Below, piece by piece: positions 52,555 to 63,725 of a DNA stretch of 64,000 bases. This DNA comes from Metaphire vulgaris (Eukaryota > Annelida > Clitellata > Crassiclitellata > Megascolecidae). The notes under the pieces are model-generated. The model did not search any database, was not told the DNA's origin, and saw only the letters and a program-made list of their open reading frames with translations. Made by a program: the position numbers and the translations under genes. The stretch spans positions 16,390,276 to 16,454,275 of the forward strand of contig CM030845.1 of the NCBI GenBank assembly GCA_018105865.1. Reading direction: 5' to 3'. The first letter of the stretch is position 1, and each line of letters begins with the position of its first letter.

Positions 52555-53440
52555 CAGCATCATAATCATCATCGTCGTCGTAGTAGTAGTAGTCATCATC
52601 ATCATCATCATCATCACGTAGGATCTCTGCCAGCCAATTGCGGCTATAGATAGACAGGAAATGTTTCCAATGGTTTCTTTCTTTGGTTCGTCTTTCAGCT
52701 TCTGCGATGTTTACTTGTCTGAGCTCGAGGTCTTCTTTGATGTTGTCAACTTGTCAATCCACCGTTTATTCGGTCTTCGGTTTCTCCTATTTCCCCGTAT
52801 CTTTGTGTGTAAGCCTAGAGCTTTGCATGGCGCCACATCGGTTATTTTTTTCAATTCTTCACCCACGACAAACCAAGATAATCTTCTTCTGATCATTCCT
52901 ACTATGTTTTATCTTAGGGGCTGTCCATTGATTATGTCAAAAAAATTTTGGGCAATTTTTGACCCCTCCCCCTTGTCAACAACTGTCAACTTTCAGTTAC
53001 CCCCCATAATTACGTCAAAAACTTTTGACTCCCCCAAGATCAATGACAGGTCCCCATAACAAGGCTATTATTTTGTGCGGTGATGACCATTTTCCTCTGT
53101 TTTGCTCATCGAGTGTCAAAATGTGGTGGTGATGACCTTTTTCCATGCTTTTTCCATTGTAATAAGTAGTATTCCATGAAATTTCCTATTTTTTGATTAC
53201 TGTATTTGTAAAAAGTGAAATTGTTGACGTCAACTTCTCTTGATCTCCCCGTCAACAACTGCCAAACTTTTTCAAACCCCCTCTTCCTAAATTGTTGACG
53301 TAATTAATGGACAGCCCCTTATACCGATTCGTTATCTGATATATCCAGGTCTTATCTTTTACAATCCACTCATACCAAGTTTTAGTCTCAAACAGCACTA
53401 ATTATCTGCCAGCATTAGATTCTTCATCCGCTCTTTAGAA
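52555..53440 (-). pseudogene. LINE 3' fragment interrupted by a Harbinger-like MITE
   Basis: (CAT)n and (AGT)n tail at 52555-52615, then antisense coding remnants (RGNRRNRRPNKRWIDKL) to 52916 that appear to resume after 53321. Degraded. Confidence 0.6.
52917..53318. mobile_element. Harbinger-like MITE, copy 2
   Basis: Inverted ends GGGGCTGTCCATT(G/A)ATTA, TTA at both flanks. Closely similar to 24882-25290 throughout. Confidence 0.78.
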
Positions 53441-53745
53441 TTCATATTTCTGATCTGTTATTATTATTACGAACATTTATAAAGCGCAAGTTCGCGGTGC
53501 AGCAAATGCGCTAAATCTGTATTGTATTTGAGGAACAATTGTTGTGACGTATATTTTGTTGTGGTGTATATTTTCATTTTGGTTCCAATTGTTAAGTCGC
53601 TTTTTCCTACAGCGTTTTTCCTTCCTTCCAATTGTTTGGAGTCATTTCGATATTCTTGATTTTATATCCTCTTGTTGGCTGTCATCGTTGCAATTGTTTA
53701 TAACAATGCATACTAATGCAATTGCAAAGCTCTGATGTTTTTTAG

Positions 53746-54069
53746 ATTTCGTGAATTCCACTCTTGTGGTTGTTCCTAGCGATACAGTCGCCACAAACGG
53801 GAGTAGCACTCAACTGAATTGTTCAACTAATCTATCGACTCCCCTCCTTTGGCAGCATATTCCACTTGGATCTACGTTTTCAAATGATGTCTATTTACAC
53901 AACGCCATAGTCAATAGATACGTTGGACGATTTCAGGTACAAGTGGACAGTAACACAGGCGCCTACAACCTCGTTATTAACAACATTCAGTTTGAAGATG
54001 CCGGCACTTTCAGATGCAGAGACGACCAAGGAGAAGGAGAACAGATAGACGCTAAACTCAACGTCACTG
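53746..54069 (+). CDS. Ig domain exon, divergent paralogue of the D1 exons
   Basis: From acceptor TTTTTTAG to donor GTATGT, 324 nt, phase 1-1. It encodes a V-like Ig domain: TQLNCSTN (B-strand Cys), PLLWQHIP (core Trp), NDVYLHN, LVINNIQ and DAGTFRC (F-strand Cys). The spacing and the W-Q-x-IP / DVYL / GTFRC signature match the D1 exons at 12728 and 62481, though the residues are otherwise divergent. The signal exon at 47413 fits upstream; downstream it could join D1/D2 at 62481 and 63152, making a three-Ig protein, or a D2 I did not recognise. A minus-strand LINE 3' tail starts about 15-30 bp past the donor. Confidence 0.75.
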
Positions 54070-54084
54070 GTATGTACAAACAGA

Positions 54085-54530
54085 TACATACATACATACA
54101 TAAAGTTCATTTGCTAGGCGCAATTATTACAAATGCGCCTCGGTTGCCAGGCCAAACATATATGTTTTAAGACGAGCGAGAAAAGTGTCACGGATGAAAA
54201 TTTCATCTCTGAGAGGAGGCGGAAGCTGATTACAGAGTGATGGACCAATCACCCTGAACGCACGCTCTACAATTCTGGTACGAGTGCGTGGCACGGATAA
54301 TGTCCTGGTGGAATTGGAACGTGTGACCATCGTTCGAGTGAGAGCTGTATCAGATAGCAGTTTACAGTCTCGAATAAGATACTGCGGAGCTTCTTTTCTT
54401 TGACATCTGTCGACTAGCGAAAGCAGCTTGAACGATATTCGCTTATGTATCGGCGCCAGTGGAGTTGTTGCAGCACTGGTGTGAAGTGTTGCCGCCTTGA
54501 GGTACTCGTGATGAGTCGTGCCCAATGTCC
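54085..54530 (-). pseudogene. L2/CR1-like LINE C-terminal fragment
   Basis: Minus-strand frame 54525-54127 reads HKRISFKLLSLVDRCQRKEA, SVPRTRTRIVERAFRVIGP and LCNQLPPPLRDEIF, the RT C-terminus of a LINE family distinct from that at 14440. Its (CATA)n tail (54087-54105) begins almost at the splice donor of the Ig exon. Confidence 0.78.
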
Positions 54531-55408
54531 CCTCTGAGATGCGCTACCGTGCGCTGGCGCACAGATTTCTAGGCTCGTAGCGCACGGAATTTTGCCCTAG
54601 CGCAGGGGAAGGCAATATGGGAAAATTGCGTTATTGACTACTAAAATAAAAGGTAATGCAAGCAATCAAGCAGCGCCGTCGCAGAATCTACGGTAACTTT
54701 AAGCGCAGTCCTACCACTTTCGTCAATTAGGCCTACACTGTAGTTAACCAAGGTCTTTTCGCTCTGTTTCTTAGCGTGAGGTGATGTTATCTCGTTATCA
54801 TAGGCGGCAATCATGATGCAAAATATACATTTGAACTCAAGTGGAGTTGGTTGATGGGGGTGTCTGTCGAAACGTCGATGCCGGTTGTAACTTCACGCAC
54901 ATGTATACAACTGGGCGAAAATTTCTAATACTAACTTGAACCTTGCAATTGATTTGATTAATTATCAAACATTACTGAAATACAGCTTCAGGTACTCCTT
55001 AAGACTGAACCTTATGGTAGGCTCAACATCAGCAGCAGAGTCTGAATGGATATACACCGGTTGTAGTACATCTGTGCCCACCGTTACTAAATTAATCAAC
55101 GGCACGCCGGTGTAAGTTGGTAAATCAGATTGGTTTACTGTAATACTGTCATCAGACAATCAAACGTCTTTAAACGGACGATAACAGCGAGTGATTGATG
55201 CGCAATGTTGACGTGTTGTAAGAATTGTAAATAGGAAAATATTGAATAATCTATGAGCAAGTAATCTTGTTTTCTCATTTATTCCAAATTATTTTGAAAC
55301 TTTTGTTTTCAATGCTCTGAACTGAGCGGCAAGACGAACAATAACGACAGGAAATGGATGATTTGCTTTAATGAGAAGTTCCGAGACACGAAATTTAGCA
55401 TAAAATTC

Positions 55409-55460
<52 letters not shown>

Positions 55461-56574
55461 TGTAATGGAAAGTATCGCGACCTAGATGCGCAATGAAATT
55501 TTTACAGTAAAATCGTGCATGGTATAAAAGCTAACTTATTAAACGAGAGAAATTGAAATATAATGAGCTAGAGCAATTTTAAAAAATTCTTATTCAAATT
55601 TAACGATCTGACAGAAAGACATGTTTTCAAAGCGCTAGAATTAGGATAAGCATTCATTCAATCGTTAGCCTATTTTGGCACTTCAAAATTAGAAAACCGA
55701 CTTACTTATATAATTTCAGCTAATTTCGTTTAATTTTGATTAACGTGCAAAGACGCTACTGTTACTTTACTGTGTAGAGGCCTAGGCCTATATGGCATAA
55801 TTTATAGGCCTATTAAACCCTATTGCGCAGTCAGACGGTGGTGACCAACTGGCCATTTCCCTATGGTAGCCTAGCTCCAGTTTTAATAAAGCTAGGCTTA
55901 CAACTTGGACAATGCTTTTACAATGAAAACAGACAAAATAAGACGAAAAGTAAATTAGAATATTTCTAACTCTATTTTGTGTGGGTTTCAAAATTTTGCA
56001 CACACACGCTGTCACGGTCATAGATGGATTTACCTATCCTGTCCTCGACATTATAATCGATGCGCATAGGTAAGCTATATCAAGATGAGTTATGAGTTAG
56101 TTCAACCGAGAAATAATGTAAAGCAACACAGTGGTGGTATTTCAAATATTATTAAATGTCATCTGTCTTCCACCTAATAACATGAATATTAGATCAACAA
56201 GTTCTCAGCAATATATATCAGTTACTTAAATTACTATTCTATTATTAGTCTACCTAGAGGCTGGTCAATTAACAAGAAAACTTATCACTTCCCTCCCCAT
56301 CTTTGTGATCTAAGGATGATCTCTTTTCCATCGTTCTTTCTCGACTCTCGGTGTTGACCGTGAAGATTTGTTGAGTAGTTTCGAACGGAATTCTTCTTAC
56401 TTCCCTGCGTCTATGCACAAATGTCCATGTCGTCAGAGCTGCCGTTGAATGTCTTCGACGATCCTCCTCTGCTTCTTCTTTAACGTCCCGATATAATCGT
56501 CTCGAAAGATAGTTCGTTGACTTCACGATTAGGCCTATCCCTCATTACTGAATTTTTCTACACTATAGTTTTAT
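54531..56574. other. No supported gene; (CAT)n microsatellite
   Basis: (ATC)n at about 55409-55461. The minus frame 55159-54965 (SDLPTYTGVPLINLVTVGTD and onward) is open and not obviously low-complexity but I could not assign it; it may be transposon-derived. The frame 56526-56269 is charged and unassigned. A 41-bp segment at about 55968-56008 recurs at 56906-56946. Confidence 0.4.
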
Positions 56575-56999
56575 CGTTTTCTATGACAGATGTGTCATAA
56601 TCATCATTCACGCCACGAATCCAGTTTCTTCGTAAACGAAATCCCCACGAGAGGTGTCCATAAACCGTCTGCTGTAAGATTTCCTCTTCCTCTGCCTTTC
56701 TGGAACCCCCCAACGTATTTATATTTTCTTTAGCGCCCTCTGGCTGTCAATCGACGTCGCAGTAACGTTCCGATAGGTTGATGACAGGCTCCCAAGTCCT
56801 CCCACATCTATTATTATTCATAAGCGACCAGCCTCAACGACCAGCCTCAATTAATATAATCACTTTCCTTAACCTGAACGATTTTAACATATATTGAGAC
56901 CATCACTCTATTTTGTGTGGGTTTCAAAATTTTGCACACACACGCAACATTTTTGTTGTAAAACTCGGCCCACGAGTTTTTGATTTTGCACACGAGCCA

Positions 57000-57985
57000 G
57001 CAATCGTTAGAGGGAACATTGGTCGTGCCGCGGCATTCTGAACAAGTTGGAGTCTATATAGTTGATTTTTAGCCGTACATGCAAGTAGGCTATTGCAGTA
57101 ATCGAGGCGAAATGCTATGAAAGCATGGAACAAGACTTGCACTGATTCCTGCGACAGAGAGTCGATCACTACCCGTAATTGTCGAAGCTGGTAGAAACAT
57201 CCTGACACTATTTTACTAATGTGGTTCGACATTGTAAGATTTTCATCAAGGATGACTCCAAGATCTTTCACTTGCTCGGATCTTTTAATAACATTATTTT
57301 CAAAGTTTAGAGCTACTGAGTCTGCCTTGGCCGTTTGCTTACGATTACCGAGTATAATGAATTCTGTTTTTCCCGGATTAAGCTTTAGCCGGCTGCTTCT
57401 CAGCCAGGAATCAATTTCCTGAATACAGCTCGCAAGTATCTGTAGCACCTCCGGCAAGTCGGCAGGACTACAACTGCGATAAAGCTGAGTATCATCAGCA
57501 TAGAAGTGGAAACGAAGGTGATATTTGCAAATGACTTCCCGAAGCTTACTAATAAACAGGATAAAAAAACAGTGGCCCGAGAATGGAACCCTGCGGGACG
57601 CCAATGAACATCGGCTTTGGGCTAGACAGTTCACCTTCGTAAAACACTTGTACCACTTTATCTGAAAGATAAGAAGTAATCCAGCGTAAAGCAGAACCGC
57701 CAATTCCATAGTGACACTGAAGTCTTTTAAGTAGAATGTCATGGTCAACACAGTCGAATGCAGAAGAGAGATCCAAAAGTACTAATGCAGTTACCTGACC
57801 TTGATCAGCCGCATCAAAAACTTCAGACAGGATGTTAAGTAGCGCCGTTTCCGTAGAATGATAGGGGCGATATGAGGATTGTTCTTCCGGTAGGTACTGA
57901 GGTTCCTCTAGATACTGTCTGAGCTGAGCCGCAACCGTCCTTTCAAGTATCTTTGAAAGGTATGAAAGGTTAGATATGGGCTATG

Positions 57986-57986
<1 letters not shown>
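57000..57986 (-). pseudogene. L2/CR1-like LINE reverse transcriptase fragment
   Basis: Minus strand encodes MDLSSAFDCVDHDILLKRL, YGIGGSALRWITSYLSD and GVPQGSILGPLFF (57776-57549), then, after a frameshift, RFHFYADDTQLYRS with an intact catalytic box, LNPGKTEFIILGN, QVKDLGVILDENLTMSNHI and FRLDYCNSLLACT. The 5' side is cut by a (TAA)n tract. The left end runs into the unrelated 41-bp repeat segment. Confidence 0.85.

Positions 57987-58039
<53 letters not shown>
57987..58039. repeat. (TAA)n microsatellite
   Basis: About 53 bp of TAA triplets between two antisense LINEs; the 3' tail of the LINE that begins at 58040. Confidence 0.85.
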
Positions 58040-58041
<2 letters not shown>

Positions 58042-58284
58042 TGATTTAAAGCGGTCTAGGAGGGCAAGTAAGCCGGAGTGAAAACCACTGTAGTAACTTT
58101 CCGCATTCAATAACATAGTTTTCCGAGATAGCCTTTAAATCGTTTACTGTTTCAACTGTCACTCCCACCTCGTCCAAACTGTTCCATTTGTCCACAACCC
58201 TTGCACTAAAAAATTGTCTTTCTTGGACCAATCCTCTGCTTAAACATTTGGCATTTGTGGCCTCTTGTGCTGCTATAGTGTGCC

Positions 58285-59319
58285 CAGTGGCGTATTTACC
58301 ATTGGGCCATTTGGGCCATGGCCCCCCTTTGGTCTTGGCCTAGCCTGTCCTGACCCATCCATTCTGGCCAATCAAGTGCTGTAGTTGTCCCACGTACGTA
58401 CAGACAGGACCGTCTTTAACCAGTGCGGGGCCCCGGGCACCTGGCGGCCTGCGGGCCCTAGACGTGAAGATCAACGTTGACAAGCAAAAAAGGTAATCTC
58501 CAACATTTTTGAATGTTGACAAGCAAAAAAGGTAATCCTACGTTAAAAAAGTAGTTTGCGCGCGGCGCGGGGTCCCTAAGATGCGCGGGGCCCCGGGCAC
58601 TATGCCCGAATTTTTACATGTAAAGACGCCCCTGCGTACAGAAAGTTAATTCAAGTTTATGCCTCTGGTCTACTAATTAAACCATAATCTTAATTTTATA
58701 ATCTTGTCACTCCAGCGTTGGGACTTATAAGAATTATTCTATGAGTTAAATTCAACGGGAATTCAAGGGGTTAAACAACAGTTACAACACGTAGGAGTCA
58801 AGTCATGCATTACTGATAGAAAACAGAACACTGTTAGATTTACTTATTTATTAAGCAGTGTGACGTCACATCTATGATCTTGCGTAACTTACTCTTGGAG
58901 TAATCATTACTCCAAGAACTTACTAGCTTAGTGTTCATGATATTTTTAAAATGTCGTCTGGTCCACCTTCAAAGCGATTTCGCCAGACAACATTAGATTT
59001 TGAGTCTAAAACGCTTACATTTTCAGCCTAATGTGCATACAGGGCTTAGTCACAGCCCACAGAAGTCCATTTTTTCTCCAATAAAGGTGGCTTGCCCATG
59101 TTGATGAAAAGAACATAATCATGCATATTTTCAGAAAAAATTAATCTGGAAAATCTTAAAATGTCGCCAGCTTCAGGGGGGCGAAGCCCCTCTTACCCCC
59201 ACCAGGGGCTTTGCCCCTGGAACACACTGGAGGCGTAGCCCCCAGACCCCCATTATAGGCTCGCGCGAAGCGTTCACCATGGGCTGGCCCCTCTTACCAA
59301 AATTCTAAATACGCCACTG
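58285..59319. mobile_element. hAT-like element containing a nested hAT
   Basis: Perfect duplication AGTGTGCC (58277-58284, 59320-59327); ends CAGTGGCGTATTTA perfectly inverted. 1035 bp without a transposase frame; hosts the element at 58405-58634. Confidence 0.82.
58405..58634. mobile_element. Nested hAT-like MITE
   Basis: Perfect duplication CGTACAGA (58397-58404, 58635-58642); ends CAGGACCGTCTTTA and CAGGGGCGTCTTTA (inverted). Related ends at 60474-60811. Confidence 0.8.
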
Positions 59320-59543
59320 AGTGTGCCAGTGTAAAGAATCGATCGTATGGCACATTTACTTTTCCAGTTATTATTTTATATGTTTCTATCAAATCTCCCT
59401 CTCCCTTCTCTTTTCTAATGTTGTCATTCCACAATATTGAAGTCTTTTCGTAGCTTAAATTATGGCATCCATTAACCATCTTCGTTGCTCGTCTTTGCAC
59501 TTTTTCTAAAAGCTCTATATCTTTCTTTAAGAATGGATTGCAT

Positions 59544-59851
59544 CAGTGGCGTAGCCAGGATTTTCGGAAAAGGGGTTTTGGTTACGATCGTGACCAAACT
59601 TTGCAAAATTGTTCTTATTTTTCTTTTTTAGGAGCCGACAAGCAAAAAAGGTCGTCACTTTCGTATTCTTTCTATTTTTTTCAATTTTTTATAGCACTTA
59701 GAAAAATTTTCAATCGGCAGCCAGCCAAGGGGGTTTGACCAAAAAATCGCGTCCGAAAATGAAAACTGTATGGAAAACATGTAAAAAATTTTCGTCGGCA
59801 GTCAAAGGGGTTTAAGGCTTTAAGCCTTAAAACCCCCTGGCTACGCCACTA
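59544..59851. mobile_element. hAT-like MITE
   Basis: Flanks GATTGCAT and GATTCCAT (one mismatch); ends CAGTGGCGTAGCCAGG and TAGTGGCGTAGCCAGG (inverted). Same family as 44988-45228. Confidence 0.75.
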
Positions 59852-60473
59852 GATTCCATGCCTGAACACAGTATTCTAGATGAGGCCTTACTAATGACTT
59901 ATAAAGTTTTACGAATATCTCTTTGTCTCGACTCACTATTGTTCTTATCATCATTCCCAACATTTGGTTTCCCTTTTTTGCTGCTTCCATACATTTTTGA
60001 GATGGATTCATACTTCTATGGATGATTACCCCAAGTCTCTTTCTTTTTCTGTTGTGGTTAGAACCTTCCCCCCTAAAGAATATTCATTACCATTATTAGA
60101 TTTCCCAAAGTGCATTACAGAACATTTACCAATATTGAAAAGCATCTGCCAGTCCACAGACCACTGAAACAATTTCCTTAGATCTTCCTGTCTTGTTTCA
60201 ATGCCTGTCGTGAGAGAAGACGTATACGTTGTTCCTTTGTTCGGAATTATTGAAGAAAATCGTTGTCTTATTATAGTTCTGTTTCGTGGGGTTGCGATGT
60301 TTCGTTGTTGTTAGACGGCGTGTTACATCGTTACAGCCTCCAAGGAGTTTCCATCAATCGATAGTGTGGGAGGCTGCACGCCAGAACCAAGACCCCGTAG
60401 TTTCGTCTTATTCCAGGAGATATGGAGGCCGAGTGCAGCGGATGACTCACCAAAACTGGAGAGACATGCGAGG

Positions 60474-60811
60474 CAGGCCCGTCTTTTTTAGCCAGTGTGA
60501 GGCCCCTGGCACCTGGCGGCCTGCGAGGCCCCGGATAGGTTGGATCTAGGGTCGTTTTAAGGCATAGGCAAGATAGGCACGGGCCTAGGGTCTCACGATA
60601 TGTGGGGGGTTCCGGATGGGCGACAAAAGTTTGTTCTGATGCTCGAAAAATTTGACGAGCCAAAAAGTCATCACGTTTTTTGGAACTTGATCTTTCAATT
60701 AATTTACTTTCCGGAAGTTGATAAAACGCAAAAAATGTCAAAACATAAAAGGCTGGAGCGCGCGGGGCCCCGGGAACAGTGCCCCATTTCCAACACATAA
60801 AGAGGGACCTG
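60474..60811. mobile_element. hAT-like MITE
   Basis: Flanks ATGCGAGG and ATGCGGGA (two mismatches); ends CAGGCCCGTCTTT and CAGGTCCCTCTTT (inverted). Related to 58405-58634. Confidence 0.65.
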
Positions 60812-61088
60812 ATGCGGGAGCGTCAGATGCGGAGGGATTGAGGAGGGTAGTTTTGCCGGCATACACTAGATCATTGTACACTGTAGATAGAAGTACCTAT
60901 CTTCTACCCGAGGTTTGATCGTCATATGTTCAATTATCCAGTTCATTGTTGCCCAGAACAGTGTAGGAGCAAAGAATGCAGCCTTAAGTTGTCTGACCCC
61001 GGAAGTGGGGTGAAAAACGACGAGAAGGCTTTCCGTTTACTCATACTGTCGCACCAGAGCAGTCATGCTTGTAGTCGTGTGGTTATTG

Positions 61089-61378
61089 CAGGCCCTCCGA
61101 GAGAAATTCCGGGCCCCTGTGCAGGATAGCCGACGGGCCCTTGAGAAGTAATAATTTCTTGACGACCTTTTTTTGCTTGTCGGCCATTTATTTAGCACTG
61201 TGTCCCGGGCCCCCTTGTGCTCGCCGGGCCCCTCTGCTGAACTGACATTTAAACCATTCTTTTAGTGTTATTATTCATTTTATTGTTAATTATACATATT
61301 CATCATCGGCCCGGCCCCCTCCAGACCGCCGGGCCCCTGTGCAGTTGCCCCCCCCCTGCTCCCCTCTCGGAGGGCCTG
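61089..61378. mobile_element. hAT-like MITE
   Basis: Perfect duplication GGTTATTG (61081-61088, 61379-61386) and perfectly inverted ends CAGGCCCTCCGAGAG. GC-rich interior with repeated CGGGCCCCTGTGC phrases. Confidence 0.82.
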
Positions 61379-61660
61379 GGTTATTGGAGAATTGAGCTAG
61401 AAGCTATCTGTCCAATATGGCGTGACATTCCACCGGAGAATGATTGACGGGAGGACGCACAACAAGTGCGACGCCATACTTGCGCTGGTCGCCTGCATCT
61501 GAGTGGAGAATCAGGGCAGCCTCGACCCTTTCGGTGGCCATTTCCTGATGTCTTTGCTTCTGATATTCCGGCGGCGAGGCGGATGTCGAAACGTGCCATG
61601 CAGTTCTCTCACTATAGCGCAACCTGATATCCAACACCTGCCAATGTCATGACACTCCAT

Positions 61661-62229
61661 GTAGCCAGTTTGATGTCACTTCGTAAATTGATCTGTGATC
61701 CTTTCCTTCTTACCTGTATCGACGCGCCACCGTCCCGATGTGGGCTTTGGGCGGCGATTGTCATATCCTCGCTTTTACGTGTGCATGGGAGGTTGGAACG
61801 GCAATAGGTGTTTGAGGAGTTGAACCCTGGTGTATAATGCGATAGCCATTTTCAGAATAGGCGTGGAGCGATGACCTCATCGGGTCGGGGAAGACGGAAA
61901 GCGCAGCAATGCAGGCTATATGTACTCTTTGTTGTACATAGGGATACCCTGCACTGATGCGTTCCACGCCGTTGAGGACAATCGGTTGTGCACCTCTGCC
62001 GTGAGTAGCAAGACACGGCTGCTGTCCCGTGTCCTGGGTTTGGTCTTGTTTCCCGGTTCCTGGTGGATCTCAGCCGTCAAACGAGGCTCACGTCCTCTCA
62101 GGCACTCAACAACCCGGAGTTTCACGAGCCCCAATTGGACGTTGCCTGGATCTCGCCGCGAGGAGGCGGCCATCCAGAGACCAAAAATTGTCATTACCTA
62201 CTGCCAATGTCACAGAACATATTGACCGT
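61661..62229. other. No supported gene
   Basis: Overlapping short frames on both strands (61761-62335) show no domain signals. Possibly old LINE endonuclease sequence continuing from 61660. Confidence 0.4.
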
Positions 62230-62480
62230 GACTATATTTAGCCCTATCCCTAATATTATACTTAATGTTGAGATCGCTCAGTCGTATCCCATGCAGGAGA
62301 CATCAGAGCACATGCAAACAGTTTGTATTTTGTAATGAATATAGGCCCAAGTGTGGCTACAATCATTTTAAAAAAATCATATGGACGCTTCAAATACAAA
62401 TAAATGAATTTAGATTTGTTATTCAGTCTGTTTAAACAATTACTATTTCAGTTCAGTTTATTGCATTTTAGAAAACACAG

Positions 62481-62792
62481 AGCTACAATTAACGCCGAAA
62501 TTTGCCGAAGTTCAAGAGGGAGACATCTTTCAATTGACCTGCAAAACCTATTATAAGGATGAAGCAATCAGATGGCAACGCATTCCAATGGAAAACACTT
62601 TACCAGTTGATGTGTATCTAGATGACCAACTGGTCAATGACTATGATACTCGGTATGAGGTTAGAAAGGAAGTAGAAGCTGGGATCAATAAACTCATTAT
62701 TAAAAGAGCGGAAATGAGAGACTCGGGGACATTCCGCTGCATCGACAGATCAGGTCATGGACAGCAGGTGGACTCTCTGCTAACAGCTGTCG
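62481..62792 (+). CDS. Ig domain exon (D1, copy C), recent duplicate of 12728-13039
   Basis: Identical in length (312 nt), acceptor (AAAACACAG) and phase to copy A; the donor here is the stronger GTAAGT. By eye about 18 nucleotide differences separate the copies, of which about 13 change the residue, with both Ig cysteines (LTCKTY, GTFRC) and the tryptophan conserved. The reading frame is open throughout. Changes fall at positions spread over the domain (for example VYLYD to VYLDD, GKFRC to GTFRC), so the two copies would present different surfaces. Confidence 0.78.
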
Positions 62793-63151
62793 GTAAGTAC
62801 ACTTTTCTAGTATTTCGAATGGTTCTCACGTTTAAACTGAAAAATTGGATGAACTTTATACACGGATAAGTAATGAAGCAAATCCTTTAATAAAACTTAT
62901 TTGTTAATAAAACATATTTGGCTTTCCATTAACAATGGCATTAACTACAACTATGGACGAAGTCTCAAATACTTCAATTGATTGAATTATAATAATTTTA
63001 CCATTCTCGCCTCTTTTTCAAAAAAGATTATTTACAAAGTTCCATTGGAAATCTCATATTTGCTGAGATTTAACGTCTCAATATGATATTTTGATTAATA
63101 TTGTGTCTCATTATGGAAGCTAATGAACTACAATTGTCTGGCTATTTATAG

Positions 63152-63436
63152 GGCCCCCTAAGTGTCATTCGTCCATTAACGCGTCATGTGATTTGGACGA
63201 CATGGAAAACGTTACCTTGACCTGTAATGTGAAATTTTCTGGAAAAATTAGTCCCACCATCGAGTGGAAACATGAAGGGGAAAAGATGTTGGGTGCAACC
63301 TCCACTTTTTCAGCCGATGTTCAGTCTTACCTGACAATCCAAATCGATCAAGGAAGTTCTTATTCGTCACCCTACAGTTGCTTGTCCTTAACATCCAATT
63401 CATCATGTACCATTAAAATTCAGCATGACTGTACAG
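63152..63436 (+). CDS. Ig domain exon (D2, copy C), recent duplicate of 13399-13683
   Basis: 285 nt between CTATTTATAG and GTATGT, phase 1-1, after a 359-bp intron of the same length as in copy A. About nine nucleotide differences from copy A, six of them changing residues; all cysteines and the core tryptophan are kept. The gene continues beyond the window edge, so any transmembrane and tail exons are out of view. Confidence 0.78.
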
Positions 63437-63519
63437 GTATGTAATGTAAGATTTGAAATGTTAAGATTTCTAATGCATGATTTCTAAGGTAAACAAATAA
63501 TAATATGAACTACCTGTTT

Positions 63520-63725
63520 CAATACTCCATTCAGTCTCGTTTAGATACTTTATCAAAAGCTTTATCAAAATCTAAGTATATTATATCGACTGCCTTGCCC
63601 TCATCTAGGTCATCATAAATCTCCTCCATACAGTCTAACATGTTGGTCAGGCATGACCGTCTCTTTGAAAATCCATGCTGACTGTCATTGACAATTTTTA
63701 ACCATTCTCACAATTATTGTCACAG
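63520..63725 (-). pseudogene. LINE RT fragment downstream of D2 (copy C)
   Basis: Duplicate of 13780-13985 with the same boundaries and orientation and few base changes; carried along by the segmental duplication. Confidence 0.75.

Larger units (their letters stand above)
58040..60190 (-). pseudogene. Jockey/CR1-like LINE C-terminal fragment split by two hAT elements
   Basis: Coding pieces: 58231-58046 (QERQFFSARVVDKWNSLDEV), 59535-59328 (GHNLSYEK-like region and EGDLIETYKIITGKV), then 60180-59860 in broken frames. Order and spacing match the fragment at 3290-4140. hAT elements at 58285-59319 and 59544-59851 separate the pieces. Confidence 0.75.
60230..61660 (-). pseudogene. LINE endonuclease and RT remnants split by two hAT elements
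   Basis: The minus strand near 60470-60290 reads RT-thumb sequence (LGLHISWNKTKLRGLGSGVQ, TIDGNSLEAV), and 61640-61390 reads endonuclease-like sequence (YGVALVVRPPVNHS, ILDRIGQ region). hAT elements at 60474-60811 and 61089-61378 interrupt it. Heavily degraded. Confidence 0.6.

Noticed and set aside
54965..55159. Host gene on the minus strand
   Set aside because: Open for only 64 codons, no splice or domain evidence; kept as unassigned.
12728..63436. Assigning the genes to a named allorecognition or immune receptor family
   Set aside because: Ig-fold similarity alone cannot decide; no sequence recognised with confidence.
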